From NCBI GenBank assembly GCA_026193675.1, contig JAPHSO010000338.1, positions 1-10,694 on the forward strand: DNA of 10,694 nt, written 5' to 3'. The notes under the pieces were generated by a model. It was given only the letters and a program-made list of their open reading frames with translations. It was not told the origin of the DNA and ran no database searches. The position numbers and the translations under genes were made by a program. Source of the DNA: Gammaproteobacteria bacterium (lineage in GTDB: Bacteria > Pseudomonadota > Gammaproteobacteria > Thiohalomonadales > Thiohalomonadaceae). Shown here one piece after another: positions 6,963 to 10,694 of this stretch (within the stretch, counting starts at the first letter, position 1; each line of letters opens with the position of its first letter).

Positions 6963-7309
6963 ATCTCATCCTCCACCATGGGGGTTAACTTTTTCACCTG
7001 ACCGACGATACCCACGGCATCTTCGACATCTATTTGAAAGGCAATACCAGAGTCGGGAGCATCATCAAACTCCCCCACTTTAGATATCTTCTCCAAAATT
7101 TTACGACTCAAATGCTCCTCAACCAGAAACAGGATCATATCGCGCTGAGTTTCCAGGGTCAGACCAAAAAATGTCTTCGCCTTTTCCAACCCCTCGCCCC
7201 TCGCCTGGTTGAGTACCGTGCATCCCGTTGCGCCAGCTTCACGTGCCGCATCAAGAACCTCGTTGGTTTTTCCGTCCTGAACCAGGGCGATTAGAAGTTT
7301 AAAGTGCAT
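6959..7309 (-). CDS. PII-like signalling protein with atypical T- and B-loops
   Basis: A 116-residue protein with the PII ferredoxin-like pattern: beta strand HFKLLIALVQDG, helix NEVLDAAREAG, then ATGCTVLNQARGEG as in the TGMTV segment of GlnB, strand DMILFLVEE, helix LSRKILEKISKVG and strand IAFQIDVEDAVGI. It departs from GlnB/GlnK in two places. The T-loop region (about 36-57) is several residues shorter and has FFGLTLE in place of the uridylylated tyrosine region. The B-loop TG-GDGKIFV is replaced by GEFDDAPDSGIAF, without the nucleotide-binding GDGK. It is therefore a PII-like protein, not a canonical nitrogen PII. ATG 7309 is chosen because GGAAG (7316-7320) is 6 nt upstream; an earlier in-frame start at 7357 would lie inside the preceding gene. 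It starts 1 nt after the DUF1538 stop and overlaps the CBS gene by 4 nt. A regulatory role on the adjacent transporter is inferred from context. Confidence 0.88.
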   Translation of the reverse strand: MHFKLLIALVQDGKTNEVLDAAREAGATGCTVLNQARGEGLEKAKTFFGLTLETQRDMILFLVEEHLSRKILEKISKVGEFDDAPDSGIAFQIDVEDAVGIVGQVKKLTPMVEDEI

Positions 7310-7310
7310 T

Positions 7311-8105
7311 TCATTCTTCCTTCTGTTTACGAGCTGCGCGTTTGCTGGACCATTCACTCAGCTGTGCGTAACCCATGACCGTCATAATTGGAAAAAGGCT
7401 GGCAAAGGCGATCAAACCGAAGCCATCTAGTAGTGTACTGCGACCAGGAACGGTACTGGCCAGACCAAGACCGAGCGCCGTCACCAGCGGCACGGTAACT
7501 GTTGAGGTGGTCACCCCACCTGAATCATAGGCAAGCGCAATAATCATCTTGGGGGCATAAAAGGTCTGAATAATGACCACGACATACCCGGCGATAATGT
7601 AGTAATGGAGCGGTGTCCCTGAAACAATTCGATAGGTTCCAAGTGAAATACCCACCGCCACGCCAAGAGCAACCGCAGAGCGCAATCCCCACAGGCTGAT
7701 ACTGCCACCCGAGACCTCCTGTGCCTTAATCGCTACAGCGATCAGTGATGGCTCCGCAAGAGTGGTTGAGAATCCGATCGCAAAGGCGAAGATATAGACC
7801 CAGTAGTAATCATCCCAGCGCAGAACCCTGGAGACCTCGTCTCCCAGGATAAACAGCGGATCGGTTAGCTGGCTTGCCATCAGCTTTCCCATCGGGAAGA
7901 GCGCCTGTTCCAGTCCAATCAAAAATAGTGAAAGACCCATGAGTACATAGAAAAAGCCCTGAAGCACCCGGCGTAGATTTGGGATAGGTCGACGGATCAC
8001 AAAGATCTGAAAACCAAAAATGATTACCGCAATCGGAATGACATCCGCCATGGTGGCGTAGGTGGTATCAGAGATGAGCTGTAGAAGATCTAGAAACGCC
8101 TCCAT
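7311..8105 (-). CDS. DUF1538 membrane protein, second of the pair (UmpB-like)
   Basis: A 264-residue integral inner-membrane protein with several hydrophobic segments and no cleavable signal. Family motifs are IGLEQALFPMGK (63-74), GFSTTLAEPSLIAV (111-124), AYDSGGVTTSTVTVPLVTAL (192-211) and DGFGLIAFASL (227-237). These are shared almost word for word with the upstream gene, so the two are paralogous partners. A pair of DUF1538 proteins from Halomonas zhaodongensis (UmpA/UmpB) has been reported as a two-component Na+(Li+,K+)/H+ antiporter needing both genes. The same function here is inferred. Differences from its partner are a polar stretch with DDYYW near 98-102 and a basic C-terminal tail (SKRAARKQKEE), probably cytoplasmic, which could be a docking site for the PII-like or CBS protein. 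The ATG shares one base with the preceding TAA (TAATG), so translation is coupled. Assigning A or B by gene order is a guess. Confidence 0.9.
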   Translation of the reverse strand: MEAFLDLLQLISDTTYATMADVIPIAVIIFGFQIFVIRRPIPNLRRVLQGFFYVLMGLSLFLIGLEQALFPMGKLMASQLTDPLFILGDEVSRVLRWDDYYWVYIFAFAIGFSTTLAEPSLIAVAIKAQEVSGGSISLWGLRSAVALGVAVGISLGTYRIVSGTPLHYYIIAGYVVVIIQTFYAPKMIIALAYDSGGVTTSTVTVPLVTALGLGLASTVPGRSTLLDGFGLIAFASLFPIMTVMGYAQLSEWSSKRAARKQKEE

Positions 8106-8839
8106 TAGACAATCATCCCGTAGGCCATCACGAAAATCATAGGGGTCAATGAGGCGAAGGCGATCAATCCGAAACCATCGGTCATCGGATTACGCCCACG
8201 AATACTGGAGGCGAGCCCCACACCAAGTGCGGTGACTAGCGGTACAGTAATGGTCGACGTGGTCACTCCGCCCGAGTCATAGGCGATACCGATAATCTCT
8301 TTGGGAGCAAAGGCGGTCATCACCACGACACCAATATAACCGCCGATAATCAGATACTGAATTGGCCATCCTTTAAGGATCCGCAACACACCTACCACAA
8401 TGGCAAAGCCCACAGAGAGTGCGACGGTATAACGCAGTCCATCGGCATAACTCGACATTGAAGCATCGGTCGCTTCAATCATCCCGCCATTAGCAGCAAC
8501 CTTGGCCGCCTCGGCAGAGACCGCTATCAATGCCGGTTCGGCAACGGTGGTTCCAAATCCGAGGGAGAACGCAAAGAGCAGCAACCAGAAAACACTCCCC
8601 TTCTTTGCGAAGGCAAAGGCCATGCTCTCACCGATCGGGAAGAGGCCCATCTCCAATCCCTGAATAAAGAATGTGAGGCCCAGCACCACCAGAACAAATC
8701 CGAGCATAATCTGCCCGAAATTGGGAATGGGCTGTTGCAGCACAATTAACTGAAAGAAACCGATGACAAGCACAATGGGTAGCAGGTCACGAATACTGCC
8801 GATGAGAGGCTGAAAATGTGGTGGAATCTGAATTTTCAA
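8105..8839 (-). CDS. DUF1538 membrane protein, first of the pair (UmpA-like), TTG start
   Basis: A 244-residue polytopic inner-membrane protein and the probable obligate partner of the next gene. Motifs are QGLEMGLFPIGE (60-71), GFGTTVAEPALIAV (94-107), AYDSGGVTTSTITVPLVTAL (186-205) and DGFGLIAFASL (221-231). Hydrophobic segments lie at about 18-35, 43-60, 83-108, 137-154, 160-178, 195-211 and 222-243. The paired DUF1538 architecture is that of the UmpAB cation/proton antiporter; transport of Na+, Li+ or K+ here is inferred. No ATG precedes the first membrane segment. TTG at 8839 has AAAGGGA about 6 nt upstream and an in-frame TAA two codons upstream, which fixes this non-AUG start. It heads the seven-gene minus-strand run and is divergent from the FKBP gene across a 157-nt gap. 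Confidence 0.9.
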   Translation of the reverse strand: MKIQIPPHFQPLIGSIRDLLPIVLVIGFFQLIVLQQPIPNFGQIMLGFVLVVLGLTFFIQGLEMGLFPIGESMAFAFAKKGSVFWLLLFAFSLGFGTTVAEPALIAVSAEAAKVAANGGMIEATDASMSSYADGLRYTVALSVGFAIVVGVLRILKGWPIQYLIIGGYIGVVVMTAFAPKEIIGIAYDSGGVTTSTITVPLVTALGVGLASSIRGRNPMTDGFGLIAFASLTPMIFVMAYGMIV

Positions 8840-8996
8840 TCGTTATCCCTTTTAGACTATGGGATAAATTACACGATTCTTGGGTTGCTGTTAACCTAAA
8901 TCGCCACAATCGTAAAAAGTGTTACTTTTCATCCCAGACTCGCGTCATCCTGCCGTTTCTAGGATAATGCCCCGCAACAAACTTTTGGAGAAAAAA
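8840..8996. promoter_or_regulatory. Divergent promoter region between the DUF1538 operon and the FKBP gene
   Basis: For the minus strand a candidate promoter is TTAACA (plus 8889-8894) 17 nt from TAATTT (plus 8866-8871); the -35 is good and the -10 poor. For the plus strand GATAAT at 8963-8968 is a good -10 without a recognisable -35. A short inverted repeat, AAAAGT-GTT-ACTTTT (8915-8929), lies between them and could be an operator half-site pair. Ribosome binding sites at both ends are clear. Promoter boxes were assigned by eye and are tentative. Confidence 0.35.
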
Positions 8997-9323
8997 ATGA
9001 GCGAACTGATTATTGAAGATCTCACCGTAGGTGAGGGTGATGAGGCAACCACTGGACAACGCATTACAGTCCACTACACAGGTACCCTGGAAGATGGCAC
9101 CAAGTTTGATTCCAGCAAGGATCGTAACGACCCATTCGTATTTACCCTCGGTGTAGGTCAGGTCATTAAAGGCTGGGATGAGGGATTTTCCGGCATGAAG
9201 GTTGGTGGTAGTCGTAAACTGACCATTCCACCAGAGATGGGCTACGGTGCACGTGGTGCCGGTGGCGTCATCCCTCCCAATGCGACCCTCATCTTTGATG
9301 TAGAGCTACTGGCTGTCGGCTGA
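8997..9323 (+). CDS. FKBP-type peptidyl-prolyl cis-trans isomerase, single domain
   Basis: Catalyses cis-trans isomerisation of Xaa-Pro bonds. The 108-residue protein is one FKBP12-sized domain with no signal peptide, no transmembrane segment and no SlyD-type insert in the flap, so it is cytoplasmic. Active-site residues known from human FKBP12 are present at +1 offset: Tyr27 (VHYTG), Phe37-Asp38 (KFDSS), Phe47, Val56-Ile57 and Trp60 (QVIKGWDEG), Tyr83 (GYGARG) and Phe100 (LIFDVELL). The start at ATG 8997 has GGAG (8987-8990) 6 nt upstream. The frame is open further upstream to a GTG at 8919, but that extension has no matching family sequence or ribosome binding site. nadC starts 13 nt after the stop, so the two are probably cotranscribed. 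Confidence 0.95.
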   Translation: MSELIIEDLTVGEGDEATTGQRITVHYTGTLEDGTKFDSSKDRNDPFVFTLGVGQVIKGWDEGFSGMKVGGSRKLTIPPEMGYGARGAGGVIPPNATLIFDVELLAVG

Positions 9324-9336
9324 ACCTCTCATTAAA

Positions 9337-10176
9337 TTGAACAATCAAGTTCCACTTAGCCTCATTCAGTCTCAGGTTCAACGGGCACTGGATGAGGATA
9401 TCGGTAGCGGCGATATCACTGCCGCGCTGATTCCAGAATCACAGCAGTCGGCTGCCACGGTGATCAGCCGTGATACCGCCACAATCTGTGGCTGTGACTG
9501 GTTTGACCAGGCGTTCTGGCTGCTTGATAAAAACATCAGCATCGATTGGCAGGTGAGCGATGGTGATCAGGTGGATCCCAACCAGAAACTCTGCCAGATT
9601 ACCGGCCCCTCTCGCACTATTCTGAGTGCTGAAAGAACCGCGCTCAATTTCCTGCAGACCCTATCGGGGACTGCAACAACAACCCGAACATATGTAGATG
9701 CCCTTGCAGGTAGCGGCATCACCCTGCTTGATACTCGCAAGACGATTCCGGGGCTGCGTGATGCCCAGAAGTATGCTGTCACCTGCGGGGGTGGCAGCAA
9801 CCATCGAATCGGTCTTTACGATGGGGTGCTTATAAAAGAGAACCACATTGCCGCCGCTGGCTCCATAACTCAGGCTGTCACATCCGCTAAGGAGAGCACC
9901 CCTGAAGGGATTGCCATTGAGGTGGAGGTTGAGAACTTTGATGAGGCACAAGAGGCGATTAACGCCGGTGCCGATATACTACTGCTCGACAATATGGCAC
10001 TGGATACCATCTCTCAAATCGTTGCGTTTAATGGCAAAAGAGCAAAGCTGGAGATCTCCGGTGGCGTCGAGCTCGGTAGCATCGGTCGCTATTCAGACAG
10101 TGGCGTCGACTACATTTCCGTTGGAAGTCTCACCAAACAGCTCTCCCCTATCGATCTATCCATGCGTTTTTCATAA
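9337..10176 (+). CDS. nadC: Nicotinate-nucleotide pyrophosphorylase (quinolinate phosphoribosyltransferase), TTG start
   Basis: Converts quinolinate and PRPP to nicotinate mononucleotide, the third step of de novo NAD synthesis, in the cytoplasm. The 279 residues cover the full family length. Visible blocks are DEDIGSGDITAALIP (19-33), Arg100 in ERTALNFLQTLSG, DTRKTIPGLRDAQKYAV (132-148) with Arg134 and Lys135, GGGSNHRIGLYDG with His156 and Arg157, LIKENH with Lys167, EVEVEN (195-200), LLLDNM with Asp218, EISGGV and DYISVGSLT. These match the residues known to bind quinolinate and PRPP in NadC enzymes. No ATG occurs before the conserved region, and upstream in-frame ATGs are followed by TAG at 9301. 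TTG at 9337 is the likely start, with ATT at 9331 as an alternative. No Shine-Dalgarno is evident, so initiation may be coupled to the FKBP stop 13 nt upstream. Confidence 0.95.
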   Translation: MNNQVPLSLIQSQVQRALDEDIGSGDITAALIPESQQSAATVISRDTATICGCDWFDQAFWLLDKNISIDWQVSDGDQVDPNQKLCQITGPSRTILSAERTALNFLQTLSGTATTTRTYVDALAGSGITLLDTRKTIPGLRDAQKYAVTCGGGSNHRIGLYDGVLIKENHIAAAGSITQAVTSAKESTPEGIAIEVEVENFDEAQEAINAGADILLLDNMALDTISQIVAFNGKRAKLEISGGVELGSIGRYSDSGVDYISVGSLTKQLSPIDLSMRFS

Positions 10177-10194
10177 GTTTTGCGCACTGCAAAC

Positions 10195-10222
10195 TTGCAA
10201 AAACCCACCCTTTTCGCATAAA
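10195..10222 (+). promoter_or_regulatory. Candidate ahcY promoter
   Basis: TTGCAA (10195-10200) and CATAAA (10217-10222) are 16 nt apart, each with four of six matches to sigma-70 boxes. Transcription from here would begin a few bases before the SAH riboswitch stem at 10235, which is the expected geometry. The match is weak and was assigned by eye. Confidence 0.35.
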
Positions 10223-10234
10223 GTTCCCCCCCTA

Positions 10235-10280
10235 CCTCTGAGGGGCGCTGCAGCGAATCCATTTCGTCAGGCTCAGGGGC
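10235..10280 (+). ncRNA. S-adenosylhomocysteine (SAH) riboswitch
   Basis: This RNA element binds SAH and turns on genes that remove it, typically ahcY. The P1 stem is CCTCTGAG (10235-10242) paired over 8 bp, with one G-U, to CTCAGGGG (10272-10279). Inside are the family's conserved GAGGGGCGCTGC core (10241-10251) and CAGGCTC (10268-10274). A short P2 hairpin forms from 10253-10257 and 10263-10267 around a five-base loop. Position about 50 nt upstream of ahcY, sequence and pairing all agree with the known motif, so the call does not rest on context alone. I did not verify the pseudoknot. Confidence 0.9.
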
Positions 10281-10330
10281 TTCAAATATTCAAACTGCGC
10301 TCATTCATCTTTTAACTAAGGAGTATGAGC

Positions 10331-10694
10331 GTGAGTACTGAATTCACCGATTATAAAGTTGCAGATATGTCTCTGGCCGAATGGGGTCACAAAGAGATCG
10401 CCATCGCCGAAACCGAAATGCCAGGCCTGATGGCGCTACGTGAAGAGTTTGGTGCCGACCAACCACTAAAGGGTGCCCGCATCATGGGCTCTCTACACAT
10501 GACCATTCAGACCGCTGTACTGATTGAGACTCTGGTTGCTCTCGGTGCTGAGGTACGCTGGGTCTCTTGTAACATCTTCTCTACCCAGGATCATGCCGCT
10601 GCAGCAATTGCTGATCAGGGGATCCCTGTCTTCGCCTGGAAAGGTGAGACCATTGAGGAGTACTGGTGGTGTACCGAGCAGGCATTCAACTGGC
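10331..10694 (+). CDS. ahcY: Adenosylhomocysteinase, N-terminal part (cut by window edge), GTG start
   Basis: Hydrolyses S-adenosylhomocysteine to adenosine and homocysteine, recycling the by-product of methylation and relieving methyltransferase inhibition. About 121 residues are present, roughly a quarter of the enzyme. Clear family blocks are ADMSLAEWGHKEIAIAETEM, GARIMGSLHMTIQTAVLIE with the substrate-contacting His56, ALGAEVRWVSCNIFSTQDH and FAWKGETIEEYWWC. The NAD-binding domain lies beyond the window. An ATG at 10325 is in frame, but it is only one base from the AAGGAG Shine-Dalgarno (10318-10323). GTG at 10331 is 7 nt away and gives MSTEFTDYKVADMS, so GTG is chosen. The SAH riboswitch upstream indicates induction by its own substrate. 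Use of AhcY implies this organism does not rely only on the Pfs/LuxS route. Confidence 0.96.
   Translation, partial: MSTEFTDYKVADMSLAEWGHKEIAIAETEMPGLMALREEFGADQPLKGARIMGSLHMTIQTAVLIETLVALGAEVRWVSCNIFSTQDHAAAAIADQGIPVFAWKGETIEEYWWCTEQAFNW

Noticed and set aside
8919..8996. N-terminal extension of the FKBP protein from a GTG at 8919
   Set aside because: The extension has no ribosome binding site and no similarity to an FKBP signal or domain, while ATG 8997 has GGAG at ideal spacing.
10176..10200. Hairpin after nadC as a rho-independent terminator
   Set aside because: The stem AGTTT-GC/GC-AAACT has a bulge and is followed by A and C residues instead of a T run, so it does not meet the terminator pattern.
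1..10694. CRISPR arrays, insertion sequences, tRNA genes, phage or defence genes
   Set aside because: I found no regularly spaced repeats, transposase motifs, tRNA cloverleaf ends or recombination sites; gene content and density are those of a core chromosome.

Overview
The window looks like an ordinary chromosomal segment of a gammaproteobacterium with intermediate GC content. The evidence is a leuS gene divergent from a YbeL-like zinc-ribbon gene (an arrangement also found in E. coli), PepN, MltC and AmpD proteins that align almost residue for residue with the enterobacterial ones, and an S-adenosylhomocysteine (SAH) riboswitch in front of ahcY. Having ahcY and a DUF4202 protein suggests a non-enteric lineage, perhaps an environmental or sulfur-oxidising one, but that is only inference. 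I saw no mobile elements, tRNA or rRNA genes, or CRISPR arrays.

Layout. At 1-678 (-) is the 5' part of leuS. Divergent from it on the + strand are a zinc-ribbon protein (835-1320) and a DUF4202 protein (1391-1993). The gap before the DUF4202 gene holds a perfect 10-bp inverted repeat that brackets a -10-like box and reaches into the ribosome binding site. A possible terminator lies at 2010-2049. From 8839 down to 2078 seven genes run on the - strand with almost no gaps: two DUF1538 membrane proteins, a PII-like protein, a two-CBS-domain protein, ampD, pepN and mltC. Divergent from this block are a cytoplasmic FKBP-type prolyl isomerase (8997-9323) and nadC (9337-10176), then an SAH riboswitch and the start of ahcY (10331 to the window end).

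How the genes fit together. The paired DUF1538 proteins match the UmpA/UmpB type, reported from Halomonas zhaodongensis as a two-component Na+(Li+,K+)/H+ antiporter. Here they are locked by overlapping or near-touching reading frames to a short, atypical PII-like protein and a CBS-pair protein. This suggests a cation/proton transporter gated by small-molecule, possibly adenine-nucleotide, sensing. It is the most interesting system in the window. The lower half of the same run handles murein turnover: MltC makes 1,6-anhydromuropeptides, AmpD removes their peptides in the cytoplasm, and PepN trims peptides.

Several genes depend on non-AUG starts. ampD appears to begin at a CTG with a well-placed Shine-Dalgarno sequence, so a start at the first GTG would lose about 42 conserved residues. 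The first DUF1538 gene and nadC begin with TTG, and ahcY with GTG. No stretch over 300 bases lacks a gene.
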